A stretch of 64,000 nt of DNA from Quillaja saponaria (lineage: Eukaryota > Streptophyta > Magnoliopsida > Fabales > Quillajaceae): assembly GCA_029379385.1 (NCBI GenBank), contig CM055615.1, positions 1,178,001-1,242,000 of the forward strand. The letters are read 5' to 3'. Both the position numbers and the translations under genes were made by a program. Positions 13,523-28,264 of this stretch are shown piece after piece (position 1 is the first letter of the stretch; the number at the start of each line of letters is the position of its first letter). The notes under the pieces were generated by a model, which was not told where the DNA came from, ran no database searches, and was given only the letters and a program-made list of their open reading frames with translations.

Positions 13523-16500
13523 TCATTTGTGACACGTGATCATTGAATCCACAGTGGCAGTAATCTTCTTTTGTAGCTCTGGCTTGTTGGCTCCAACAAG
13601 CTTGTCAATTTGTTGTCCATCTCGAAGAAAGAAGAAAGTTGGTGTTGCTTTGATATCCCATGAGCTGCTAAAGTCCTGCAACATAAAAATCAGGTTTCGG
13701 TATAGGCATCAATAACATCAATCTAGGGAATAAGGATAGACTATATCAACATCTTACACTCATTTGAATATTCATCAATTTCTAAGTGAATATCTTCTCT
13801 GGTATGTTATTCATGTAACTACATAAAAACGTTAGTAAGATGGTATAGCCAGAGTCACATAGTAAAGCCTTTGCCCTAAGGGAAATGACCTGAAACAAAA
13901 CTTCGATATAATTTTACTACTTACAGTTAGTTCATCAACATCCACCACTAAGAACATTAGAGAAGGGTATTTCTCAGACAGCTCGCAGTAAAAAGGCGAG
14001 ATCATCTTACAAGGACCACACCATGTTGCACTGAAGTTTGCAATCACCTGTTAAATATGTAGTTTTCAGTTAATAATGGTTAAAATTACAGAAAACTGTC
14101 TGAAAGTGGACCTGAAACAAACATTCAAGGAAAAAAAAGGAAAAAGAAAAAACATGACATTATATAGTCAGAATGCTGGAACTGAACTTCATGGTGTGCA
14201 AGTGCGCACCTGTGCATGCATTTATGTGTGTTGTGTGTGAGAGAGAGAGAGGATCTTGCAATTATGGGATGGAAAGGGAGTGCATCAGAAGCTCATGCCC
14301 TTTAATAGCTGATCAGCAACAAGACGAATACGGTATAATAATGGATTGATTTTGCAACAAATTCTACACCAAAATTAGTAAAAGCATCATTTTCAAGGAA
14401 AAAACAAAATATCTAGTTCTTTTACAAAAAAAATCAGAAGTAAAAACGTAAATTGGTGGCAACACCTAGGCCAATTTTGACTATATCAAATAGCATTACC
14501 CTTATTCAGATTATATAAGACAGAAAAACCACTCTAAATTTCTTGTCCCTCCAGTGAAATTCTCACATTCATACAAAACTACAAGTCATTCATTTCCACC
14601 CATTGATGTTGGCTATCAAATCTAGATCTATGTTCCCTATAAAGACTGTGTTTCATTGTAACTTTTGGAGAGTTAAAAGGAAATTTTCTTATCCAGCCTA
14701 AAAAAAGTTTCAGTAAAAATAACTTATTTATGTGAATGGAAACTTGGAAAAAGTTTAATTCATTCAGTCAAGAAACACAATAAAATGGTAGTGAACCTCA
14801 GATAAACACAAGTACCCTGTCAAAGCGAAACATGATTTTACACTTACAATTTTTCCTTCACTCCTTGCTTCTGCTAATTTTTGGTCCCAGCTATCTTTGG
14901 TAGTGATAAGTTGCACATTTCCACCAGCAAATTCCACATCATGGTCAGAATCATCTTTTCTAGTAAAAGGCTGCAAGCATAAAAAACATCATATTTCCGA
15001 CTCAATCAACAAAGAAAAGTTAAGCGACAAGCGGCACAAAGTCGAAAAGAGGCTCAGTCAGATTAACATAAAAACTGCATAGTTCAAATTCAGTGTCTGT
15101 CGGACCTGTTTCTAATGTCCAATTCAGAGTATCCTTCTCTATTTTGAAGATCAAGTTATTATTAATAGTCTAAGATTAAGTTTTTGGATTGAATCTTCAT
15201 TTATGAGTTATTCATCCTTCTATGTAGGGATGAAATTTGAATTGAATAGTTTCAAATAGTCATTCAAATCTAATCTGAAATTCAAATTCGAATAAAATTT
15301 CTAATATTTGAATTTTTAAGAGCATTTTGATAAAAAATAATAATATTATTTAGGTTTTTTTAATAAAATAAAATAAAATTATTTCGAATATTAATTCGAA
15401 TTCGAACACTACATCGAATCCAATAATACATTATTCGAATTTCAAATAGAGTTTGAATTCGAATTGAATTTTTTTAATTCGAATTTTTCAATTCATAGGC
15501 CACCCCTACTTCTATGTACAGAGTATATCAATAATTTCAGAAGTTTTGCAAGAGTTTTTTTTATTTTCAGAAGATTCGAGAAGATTCTATTATTTCATTA
15601 GGTACTAATAAGAGTACCAGGTGTATTTTCTTGCATGTCAAGTTCAATTATTAAGTATTTTCCTAATTAAAGTGCCTCAGTTCTAATAGGAAAGAGTAGT
15701 TCAAGTCAAATTCCTTTTAGTAGAAGAGTTAGTCTTTGACGTTTATAAATAACACTCATGTACTTGAGCAAATCCTGACTTGTAACTGATACTTGACAAT
15801 CAGAATACATTTGTGTGAGACATTGTGCCTAGTGTCTCAATTGCTCTCTAGGGTCATTCTTCACAACTAGTCAACTGCTACAAGAATCGCCGCATCACTA
15901 CCCCTCATGATGACATAAAACGAACTAGACCTAGGTGATGACATAATTTCCTCTTACTTTTACGACTAGAACTGTAAGCCATTCAAAAATTTTCAGGATT
16001 CCCTTTGTTCGGTTGTCACATCTCCCTATCTTCCACCTAAAAGTCATTCGATTTTCTTGTAGGCTCACCAAATTAGTTCAAGTTTCAAAATTCAGATTTC
16101 CTTTGGAAATTAGGCAAAAAGAGCTTTCAGGACAGAATTCTCCTATCAGTAAGTTGGATTTGCATTTTAAATCCTAAAAAGCTAATTTTCCGTACCATTG
16201 GACACCCTCGGTAAAAGTACTTTGACACATAGCACACTTACTCCGTTTTGTATCCCATGTTAGATACTTAGATTCCTTACCTGGTCAAGTGATTCTGTGC
16301 TATAAGGTTACTACTAAGATACTTGGTAGAATTGAACATGCTAAAACACAGGTGCACTTTCTGCTCTAACATTTATCTCATTATTTAGAAAAACTAACAA
16401 ACTCATCCTGTAGCATCAATATCTTGTTGCTTTTAGTTATCAGTTCTTGAATTTTTAATATATTTACCTAATCCATCTGCAGCTTATAAATTACATCTAC

Positions 16501-16880
16501 AACTTGTTTTACATAGGGAAAGATGGGGGATAAAGAACATATTGATGAGCTGACGCTGGCAGGACAAAAATATTAGTTCAAATTTTCAAATTACAAGTAG
16601 CCAGGTTTCTACTATACAGTTCCTGTAAACGCACAACATAAAAATCTATCAACTGCAGCTATATCTGGGCCAAACACGAAGCCCAGCCAAGCTACAGGCC
16701 AAACTGTCTGAACAGCTCAGACCAGTTGCAGCTTAAGAGCACGTGGGTTGTTCAGATGAATCCGCCCAAGAGAGGGGGGGGGGGGGGGGGGGCATCTTTA
16801 ACTTTTGGTGAGAACAGTCAAAAAAAAATTCAAATACATGACTACTTTAAGACATTTACCTTAGCCAAGCAATGCCCCAT
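13523..16880 (-). CDS. TRXH9: h-type thioredoxin, subgroup II, TRXH9-like (complete, spliced)
   Basis: Reduces disulfides in target proteins. Coding exons on the minus strand are 16880-16860, 14970-14848, 14047-13925 and 13675-13523, with GT/AG borders and all junctions in phase 0, giving 139 residues. Exon 1 is only 21 nt and encodes MGHCLAK: Gly2 and Cys4 are the myristoylation and palmitoylation positions that tie TRXH9-type proteins to membranes. Exon 2 encodes PFTRKDDSDHDVEFAGGNVQ, the N-terminal extension. Exon 3 carries the active site ATWCGPC (Cys58, Cys61) and VDVDEL; exon 4 carries DIKATPTFFF with the cis-Pro (about 101) and KLVGANKPELQKKI. Length and order match Arabidopsis TRXH9. 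A further non-coding 5' exon is at about 18132-18300. An hAT MITE and a 19-bp G run lie in the 1.9-kb second intron. Confidence 0.93.
15225..15508. mobile_element. hAT-type MITE inside a thioredoxin intron
   Basis: A 284-bp element with short terminal inverted repeats (TAGGGATG at the left, CACCCCTA at the right), flanked on both sides by the 8-bp direct repeat CTTCTATG (15217-15224 and 15509-15516). An 8-bp target duplication with TAGGG-type ends is characteristic of hAT elements. The inside is AT-rich, full of AATTCGAATT-type palindromes and non-coding, so it is non-autonomous. Confidence 0.85.
16774..16792. repeat. Uninterrupted run of 19 G
   Basis: G homopolymer in the second thioredoxin intron; the transcript, read from the minus strand, would carry C19. 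Runs this long are rare and are also common sites of assembly error. Confidence 0.85.
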
Positions 16881-17397
16881 ATTGATTTCTTAGACCCAAA
16901 CTTGTAAACTTCAAATAGTAGTATTACTGTATTAGTACAAAAGCTGAACCCTGAAAGTTTGAAAATCCATAAAAAGAAACAGACAGTAAGTCATTAACAA
17001 GCAGTTCACAGATTGATATGTGAATTTACTCCAGTTGATTATCATAAATTTAGATTAGATGCCGCAAAAATCATCCCAGCTAAAGACAAAAGTTAAAGGA
17101 AGAGAATGAAAATTATATTCTTTCAATTAGACTACTAATAGTCCTTAACATAAGGATGAAAAATCTATTGCTTACAAGTCCAGTCAATCTTGGTTAGTAA
17201 CAAATATATTTTACTTTAAATTCAAGAAAACAGATAAAGATACAGAGGTTCCTTTTGCCTCAGAATCCCAAAAAAAGCAACTAGCTTTATTATATTGGCC
17301 TTCAATTCGGTACTGAAAAATTGTGAATGATACCATTTTGGACCATGTAGCAGTAAAACTAACCTAAAGTCACATTGTTATTATGATAGATTTTTAA

Positions 17398-17547
17398 GCT
17401 TTAACAATGTTCATCTTTCTTTCTTTTTTCTATTTTTTGTATTGATGTTAAGTGAGTGAAACATCAAATACTTTCTTTTTAAGTTTTATCAACGATCATC
17501 TTCTTTTTCTGTATTGATGTTAAGTCAGTGAAACTTCAATTACTTTG
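17398..17547. repeat. Imperfect tandem duplication (~85 bp) in the thioredoxin 5' intron
   Basis: Two adjacent copies share TTTTTGTATTGATGTTAAGT or a close variant, then GAGTGAAAC, preceded by related C/T-rich stretches. Copies run from about 17398 and about 17482. Confidence 0.6.
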
Positions 17548-17764
17548 TTAGATATAATTCCATAAATTGGAAGCATACACATAGCTTAGGAACAAACTGC
17601 CAAAGATGTCATAAAGCAGAAGAAAAACACATGAAAATATAATCGTAAACACACTTTAATTGACCTTCCTACATTCTGAACTTTCCAAATTAGAAAACCA
17701 ATAAAATTACACACCCTCACTATCATGGAACAAAAATATACTTCTAAAATGCAAACCTAACAAA

Positions 17765-17909
17765 CAACTGTATAGGGTTCAATTCAGTAATCAACAAAAT
17801 CTGTTTTTAGAAGAGAAAATGAGGAAATACTTTGTATAAATAAGAGGGATCGAGAAACAGAGAGATAGTTTATTAAGCGACAACTGTATAGGGTTCAATT
17901 CAGTAATCA
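17765..17909. repeat. Exact 29-bp direct repeat, 116 bp apart
   Basis: The sequence beginning CAACTGTATAGGGTTCAATT occurs identically at 17765-17793 and 17881-17909 in the first thioredoxin intron. The sequence between is unrelated. Confidence 0.85.
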
Positions 17910-18131
17910 CACTTTAAATTAGTGATATTCCAACAATATTTGGTATATAATTTGCATGCTTTTTATTTTCTTTCACTTTACATGGCAACCAACCAAACTG
18001 GCAGAATCATAGAAAACATCGAAAACAGGAAAGAAATTAATGAAACAGACGAAAGAGAATTATACAGCTAGATGAACTACAAAGCATACATTTTTATAAC
18101 AGAACGAAAAGAAAATTAAACGTAAAATTAC

Positions 18132-18300
18132 CTGAAAATGAAGAACAACTTGATTTCGATTGTATAATTAGTGAGTAAACAACAGGAGGTGGAATAAGAA
18201 TCGAAACCCTAGAAACTCAGATTTGGCCGCCGGTGAGCCTGCAATCTTTGAAGATACCAGAGCCAGAAAGAAAAGTGTGGAGAAGAAAGAACTGCAGCTT
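18132..18300 (-). promoter_or_regulatory. Non-coding 5' exon and start region of the thioredoxin gene
   Basis: Minus-strand leader-like sequence (CT-rich, TTCTTTCTTCTCC, then TTTCTAGGGTTTCGATTC) ending CATTTTCAG followed by the donor GTAATT at 18131-18130. The AG acceptor TCTAAG just upstream of the start codon (exon from 16888) completes a 1.24-kb intron in the 5' UTR. The upstream border is approximate; no clear TATA box was fixed. Confidence 0.6.
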
Positions 18301-18309
18301 GCTATTGCT

Positions 18310-20100
18310 TGTTTATTATCTTTACCATTAAAAAACCTTTCCTTTATTTTTCTTTAAAATGTGGAATTAATGAATTATTTAATTGGAACAATCACATGAC
18401 TCAACCAAAATCACATTGACAACCTTCTAATTTAATTTAACTTTATATTTTATCTATGTGATCACTTTATTTTGAACATATTCAAATTACGTACGTACCC
18501 CTATTTACCTTTGTTGATTAATGATAGACAACCCGAGATTTTTGTGACAAGGAGAAAGCTTTCAGTCAAATATTAATAATAGAACACCCAGAATGGAACA
18601 GCTCTGAGACGGATCACCTCCCCTGTGAAATTACGTCAGTGCCCCTACGCTATCTGAACTTTGTTGCATCCGTTACTAGTCATATATAAATATATCATAA
18701 ATGAGAGCATATATATGTATGTAACAATGTTGGATTAAGAAACAGTTGTGCAAAATTCTTTTACTCATTCAATTTTTGTAGATATTAGTCTTGTTAAGCC
18801 TTATCCATCTTTACATTACTTGCTGCTGACCCCAAAAAAGGACACTAGAACACTATAGAAAGTGTATAGCACGTTCTGAAATTTGGTGGGCCAAAAAGAC
18901 ACTAGTGATAGCATATAATTAATTAATTGAAACTAAAATACAATAGGAATCTCAATAAAAAAAATACAATAGGATTATGGATAAGACAGGTCAGGGGATC
19001 CATATAATCAGAACTCAGAAGCACAGATTACATATGTTATGATGCGAATGCCACTATGCCAGCCTGGCATGAGGGGGCACAAACATAGGGGAGTCCCACA
19101 CCCACAGTCCCACTTGTTCGTATTTTGTTCTTATTATTAAATTTCTATTGGGTATGGTATGGCGGTAGGGACTAACGGACTGCAGAAGAAGTCCGAAGCT
19201 AAACGCTATTCACAGTTTCTCCAAGAAAAATAAATGGACGTCGATATCAATCAGCATTTGGAAGTATCATCAGATTGGACCCTATCTAGTAGAATTTATC
19301 TGGTCTATCTTCAATAATTTCATAAACAGTGTAAAACAAACAACGTTTCTGTCCATGTGTTTCAGATCAATCATCAACCCTAAAACTGGCCAGAAAAAAA
19401 TAAAAATCATCAACTCCAAAATCTGTTACTATATGTTTTTTTAATATCAAAACAGTGCTTTTTGGAAACTCAAAGCAAACTACAAAGCTTTGCGGGTACC
19501 TTTTCTTTCTTGCGGTCAGTCACTGCTCAGGGATTCTTGCTCAAACTGAAAAGACTAAGAGCTCTTAAGTGAAAGGGCTCTGGAATTTGGATTGGCAAGT
19601 AATTTCCTCTTGAAAATTGGAGAATTGCATAACAAAGATATACTTCTTCCTACATCAAAATCCAACCTTCTATTTTAAAAGTAAGAATCAATTTTATTTG
19701 GGTAAGTCAACAGTTTAGTATAAGATTGAAGGTAGAATCAAAATCAAAATCAAAATCTGGCTAATAGTCACTCATGTCCAATAACTCGATTATGGCAAGA
19801 TCTAACATTTGTAGGCATATAGACAAACATAACCAAGGTAACGTCCTCTGGAGACACCCAACATCAAACAAAAGTGGCCAAGGGTATTGTTAACGCTGCT
19901 CAAAGCTTATGACCATGATTTGGAATAGATTACTGTTTCTACATCGCTTAAGTAGGACATAGTCAAAAAGGCCACTGAAAAACAACTTCACCGTACCTCC
20001 TGTTCATGATAGAACATCATAGTGATCCAACAAAAGGTTCTTTTTCATCTGACTGAGACAACCCCATCCCCACATAATACAACAAACAACAATACCCAAC
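18310..20100. other. Intergenic region between the thioredoxin and E2 genes
   Basis: No open frame or element ends recognised. It should hold the thioredoxin promoter on its left side and the E2 3' UTR at its right end. It includes a short CAAAAT-type repeat near 19736-19757. Confidence 0.5.
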
Positions 20101-20162
20101 CCAAAAAATAGGAAGGCAATAACAAATGCACAACAATTGCATGTACAATGTCCTGACAGCAA

Positions 20163-22929
<2,767 letters not shown>

Positions 22930-23290
22930 GGTACTTCAAATGATGCTCAAATCAGAACCAGGTACCAACAAACTATATCCCCTACAACATAAACAACAAT
23001 TTGTAGTGAAAGGTTTTTAACAAAAAAAAAAGAAGAAGCAATTTCTTCCAAGCCGTTTGACATGGAAAATGAAAACAAAGAGAGAGAAACAAAACCACTT
23101 GCACCCGCAAAGGAAAGCAGAGAGAGGTCAAATAAAATAACAAGCAAGCATATAGAGAAGAATAAGTACGCATATCCAACAGAAGTTGACCCTCGCTGTG
23201 CGTGTATAACTACAACTACATCTACAAACCTTGAAATAGAAGGAAGAAGCTGAAATACTTTAGAAATGTAAGAAATGTGAGAACGTACCG

Positions 23291-23460
23291 AGTCAAACTA
23301 AGTGAAATATAGTACTCTGGGTATGTCCGGAGAAGCTTTGAAAATGGCGACCGGATGGAAATAGCTGTAACAAGGAAACGGCTGTTCAGGCGGGCGGATC
23401 CAACAGCCGGCCCTCGCTCCCCAACTGTCAAGAAAGTTTGGTTACCTCCCAGGCCCTACA
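23291..23460 (-). promoter_or_regulatory. 5' UTR exon of the E2 gene
   Basis: Minus-strand sequence ending GACTCG before the donor GTACGTTC (23290), with a matching acceptor TTGTAG near 22981 and the start codon at 22929. GC content rises here relative to the flanks, as in a transcribed leader. The transcription start is not resolved. Leader introns are common in plant ubiquitin-pathway genes and often raise expression. Confidence 0.55.
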
Positions 23461-24653
23461 AAAAGTGCTCTTTGCTCTAGACCGATATTGTGTTTGTACC
23501 TGCCCCTTTGGACCCTTATAATGACTATCTTGCCCATTCATTTTCTTAATTTTTTTTAATTTCAATAACTTACTATTAATAGTGCACTATTTAAAAATAA
23601 ATTTTATAATTTTATTTTATTTTTAGTCCTCTTATTTAAAATAAATAAATAAATAATTTATTTTAATTTAAATATTTTTCTCATGATACTCTTAATTTTT
23701 TTTTAGAACTAAAAATATATTAGGTGAGCATGTAATAGTTAAGATTAAATATTTTTTTTAAGTGAATTTAAATAATAATTTATTTTAAATAAATTTTATT
23801 TATAAAATTCATTATTTAGTGTAAATTTAAATTTAAAATTAAATAAATATGAATTTTAAATGAATTTATAAGAACTTATATTATTTCATTAGATTCCAAA
23901 CACACTGTAACCACACACAACCCAAGCAAGAATCGGGCAAAAAAAAAAAAAAATTACAATATACCTCTCAATCTCACTCTCCTCACTCGGTATCTTACTC
24001 TCACTTCTTCTCATTCACAATTATCCCATAACCAAATCCTCTCGTGTACACAGAAGTCTTTTGCAGCCTGCAACTCAGAAGTTCCAAAACCAAACTACCA
24101 AAGGAATTGGCCAAGGACATACGTGTCAAAATAGATATTAGCTCAAATGATTATAACCAAAAGGGAAGTAAAATAAAATTTGATGGAATTTGTATACACG
24201 CATTCGTACAATCCTTTTATTTACTCCTACATAAATGGGGTCTTCATGTCTCGATCCAATTTGATCCGGATTCTTGAACCCGTACCTAAATAACTAGATG
24301 AATTCATTTTATAATTTTATTAAAAAATTAAATTCTTAAATTAAAAAAAATTAAAAAAGTATACCAACAGTATTATGTATCATTTTCCTATTTTATTAGG
24401 AGAATCAAAAAGAATGTATTGAAGGAAAGGCAAGCATAAATTGCTTCTATTATTATTATAATCTAATTTCATGTTAACATAAGAGCTGGAATCTAGTGAA
24501 AAATTGAAAAACTAACAGGAGTTGCAGAAGTTTATTTTCTAAATATAACATTCGCAAGTTTGAAAAAGTATGTCATTTTGCAAGAATTAGAATTCTTCTA
24601 ACCGTTAATATATTTAAAGTTAAAAATAATAATAACAATGAATTATATAAGTA
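23460..24653. other. AT-rich region upstream of the E2 gene
   Basis: Presumed E2 promoter on the left, then strongly AT-rich DNA with A/T runs. The open frame at 24044-24277 (+) shows no recognisable protein features. Confidence 0.5.
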
Positions 24654-26373
24654 ATTTAGTAATATGTCCTAAAGCTAATGACATGTGATATTGTGACATA
24701 TTATTTTCTATACAATCTTATTCATATTATTATTAATAAATATGAATATTCATTTAATTATATAAGTGGCAAACATTATCATGTATAAGAGTTATTAATT
24801 AACTATCATGATCACAAAGAATTTAAGTAATGGAAATAAGCATCATGATGAGATCATGCTAATGAGATATATTTCTTTTAAGTTTAATTATTAAATGCTC
24901 CTAATCAGAGGATCACTAAGTAGGGCAGTAGTGAATCCAAATAGATTAGTACATATATAGTTAGCTCAAAAAGTTGAGGGTGACTGATCTCATAGTCACT
25001 TGTGTATGAGACACTAAGATAGATATGTAGGTGCTCATTAGAGAATGAGTTCATTGAACTGACTCAACTAAAAATATCTATATGGAGTTTCTCTACATGT
25101 CAATAGGTGGTTCTCATATTACAGTTGTGCAAATAGTCCTTTGACTTGAGGCATCATAGTTATTTTGTATGTACGCCATTATACTTTGATGTTATTTTTG
25201 ATTCTATTAACGAGTCACCTAAGAAGTAGTAATTTGGTATAATCACTTACATATGAAGATATGTGAATGCGTAATAAAGGATCTATCACTCTTAGTAGAA
25301 AAGAGAGAATGTCTTATGTGGTTTATAAAAGATTTTACTTAAAGTCTATGGTCATAGTATGGTAGATATTAGAATATGAGCTTCTAATTTTTTTCAATTA
25401 AGTTATAATATTCAGATTAGACACATATGATTAAATTTAGGTTTGACATTATTTTTATACCCAAATAGATTTAATCGGAACATTGCATGATAGAAGAATT
25501 GAATTGCATGGTAACTATTAACGGAAAGGTTTAAAAGGTTCACAGTCATATTCATACTATTATGGGTAGTCATCATGTACTGCTAAGCACTAATCTTGAT
25601 TTGTAGGAAATCCTGATAATTAATTAATTAATTAATTAATTATCTATAAATGATTAATTAATTAATATTAATTAAAGGGAGAATTAAAAGAAAATTTAAT
25701 TTAAATAATTAGAATGAGTTCTAATTTAATTGGACATAGTCCAATAATAAATATATAAAAGTTACATGCCTACTGCCATAAATAGTTTGAACCTAAGGAG
25801 TCACACACAAAAGGACAATATTCAATTAAATAGAGTTTTGGAGCAGTCACGTAATTATTATAGTTTGTTAGGCATTAGATTTAATTATGATTAAATTATA
25901 ATGTTAGCATAATCTTAACGTGTTAGGAATGTCCTATACATAGGGAGATGACTAGTTTTTGTAAATATAAGACTTAACAAACTGAAAAAATACACAAATG
26001 ATAAAACACAATTATATGTATTGTACAGAGAGGCTAAAAAATTTTAAAAAGATTTTAGGCCAAGTACAGTTCCTAAATTATAAGAGAGATTCGCTAACTT
26101 GTGCTAGCACACAAGGAATCTCTTAATGACTCCTCTCACCTTCAAGTACGTACTGTGCTCTTGATGAATCAACAAAGGAGTGAAAGTTGAATTAAGAATA
26201 CGACGAAAGAATTGAAAACCTCAGAGGTACATAGTTCTCTACTTGTTAATTGTTAAACTATAATTAGGATATTTCATATAATCATAAGGTGATTTTGGGT
26301 TAAATAAATCAAAATTTTAAATTCTGTTGCACATATGATTGCCATATTTTACATCGATTCCTAATACAAGCAC
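24654..26373 (+). mobile_element. Isolated LTR, same family as 6939-8410 but opposite orientation
   Basis: Starts near TTTAGTAATATGTCCTAAAG and ends near GATTGCCATATTTTACATCG, matching the minus-strand LTR at 6939-8410 along its length. It has about 150 bp extra near 25930-26150 and a TTAA-rich microsatellite at 25618-25670. No primer-binding site or internal sequence follows, so it behaves as a solo LTR. Terminal TG/CA and a target duplication could not be recognised, so its ends have decayed. Confidence 0.75.
25618..25645. repeat. (TTAA)n microsatellite within the isolated LTR
   Basis: ATTAATTAATTAATTAATTA-type tract. The other LTR copy has only a short version at the matching place, so it expanded in this copy. 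Confidence 0.7.
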
Positions 26374-26393
26374 CTGTGAGATTAGTTAATTGG

Positions 26394-26910
26394 TCACATC
26401 TTCCGGATAATTTTTTCAAACTTGACAAATTCAAACTTATACATTAGGATTGAGTTGTCTTCATGTAGAATAGGCTTTACAGATGTATATTGAGATAATT
26501 CTATGTGCTTGTCACTTAGGACATGTCTGAATCTTGGACGTGCATTCTTGACACTGAAATTTTCAAATAAATAAATAGAACCTTCACGTAACATAGGGCA
26601 ATATTTGTCGACAAAACAGTTTTTTTTTATGATTGCAACAATATGGTCCCTTGCATAAATGGATTGTCAGAATTACTTACATAGATCACTTGACACTAGT
26701 AAATAAGTATATTGTTAATTAAGTGTATTTTTGAAATCTATTAGAATAATATTGAAATGAATAATACCTTTACGTCCAATACTATCATATTTAAGCTAAT
26801 TAATTCCTGATTAGCTTTTGTATTGTAGAAATCTCATAGGCATGTGACTTCAATGTTAGCGCACTATCACTGTTAGCAAGTTGTTGAATAAATTTATATT
26901 GTGCAGACAT
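26394..26910 (-). pseudogene. RPA1-like OB-fold (DUF223-type) gene fragment
   Basis: The minus strand encodes RDHIVAIIKKNCFVDKYCP and then MLREGSIYLFENFSVKNARP, RFRHVLSDKHIEL and YKFEFVKFEKI before a stop at 26394. This resembles the N-terminal OB-fold of the expanded plant RPA1-like (replication protein A 70-kDa subunit) family, where members read like HATIKKNL...LKEGSVYxIxNFxV...YKFEFVPF. A possible first exon starts at 26910 (MSAQYKFIQQLANSD, then TLKS) but ends in a stop after 35 codons. The later OB-folds and zinc finger are absent. It is probably a pseudogene; such genes are often spread by Helitrons, but no Helitron ends were seen here. Confidence 0.6.
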
Positions 26911-26949
26911 ATTGTGTAGGAAATTGCAAATTCAAACAAAACTATTCAA

Positions 26950-27850
26950 GTGTAAAAATATGAGGTGAGATGAAGAGGTAGTGGTGGATTTGTATTTGTA
27001 GTATATAATTGATGTTTAAAATATTAAGGTGGGGGAGAAGAATTGGGAAAGGAATGAGACATTTTAATTGTGCTAATTGATGTGTTATTTTTTAATTATT
27101 ATTGATGTTTTAAAATAATGGGGTGGAGAGAAGGAAAAAAAAAAAAAAAAGGGAAAGAATTCAATTTTTTATGTGTAAAATTAATGTGAGGTGGGGGAGA
27201 AGAAAAGATGAAGAGGGGGTTTGTATTGGTTATTGATGTTTAATAGGATGTGGGGATAACTAGGTAGGGGAGAAGAATTAAGGAAGGAGTGAGATGTTTT
27301 AATTGTGTTAATTGAAATGTAAATTTAATGAATGAGTTATTTTTTTAATTATTGTTTGAGTAATGGATGCTTTAAAATAATAAGGTAGAGAGAAAAAAAG
27401 CAAAAAAATTTAATTTTTGATGTATAAAATTAATGAGGTCGGGGAGAAGAAAATGTGAATAAGAGGTTTGTATTGGTAAATGATGTTTAGTAGGGTGTAG
27501 GAGAAGAATTAGGAAAAAATTTAACTTTAATTATTCTTTTGTACAACTAATGTATTGAAATAATATGCTGTAAAGAAGAAAAAGGAAAGCGAAAAGGATA
27601 AGGAAATAAATCAGCTTCAATTATTTTGTAGGTAACTGATATTTTGAAATAATATATTGTAAGGAAGAAAAAGAAAAGGAAGAAAAATAAGAAAAGAATT
27701 TAACTGTTAATTATTTTTTAGGTAATTGATATTTTGAAACAATAGGGTTTAGTGAAGAAAAAGAAAAAATGTAAGATGTTAATTTCAAAAAGTGATGTGA
27801 TAAAAAATTAAAATCTTATATGGTATAAAACTAATAAGTGTGGGGAGAGG
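26950..27850. repeat. Degenerate purine-rich tandem repeats
   Basis: Two series of decayed repeats. The first has units of about 230-245 bp near 27000, 27225 and 27471, each with TTGATGTTTA, GGGGGAGAAGAATT and TTTTAATTGTG-like blocks. The second has units of about 90 bp near 27534, 27619 and 27708, each with ATTGAAATAAT followed by GAAGAAAAAG. One strand is nearly free of C. No open frame. Confidence 0.55.
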
Positions 27851-28264
27851 AAAAAAGAATCACCAACTTTTAATTTTTTTTAAAACTACATGACATAATA
27901 TTAAGATCCTATTTGTCATTATTAAATTTTTTTAATTTGTAAGTATTAATTTTATTATATACTATAAATATAAATAGATGTCAATTAGGATCTTCATACA
28001 CTTGTTAGTGCTTTCGAGTTTCCACCAGGGAGGGGGAAGACAAGCCTGTTGTACGTTCACATTTGCTGCATTGCAATTTGCAAGCGAAGCATGCAACAAA
28101 GACCGAATCCATTCCATTGATATACGCGTCGTCATTCCTCCATCTTTGGGTTATATAAGTTGATAACATTCCATTCTTCGTAAAAAATGAAGAAATAAAA
28201 AATTTAAAACATAAAAATCAAAACACATATGTGAGACGACATACTTTTTAGACTGTGTTGTGTG

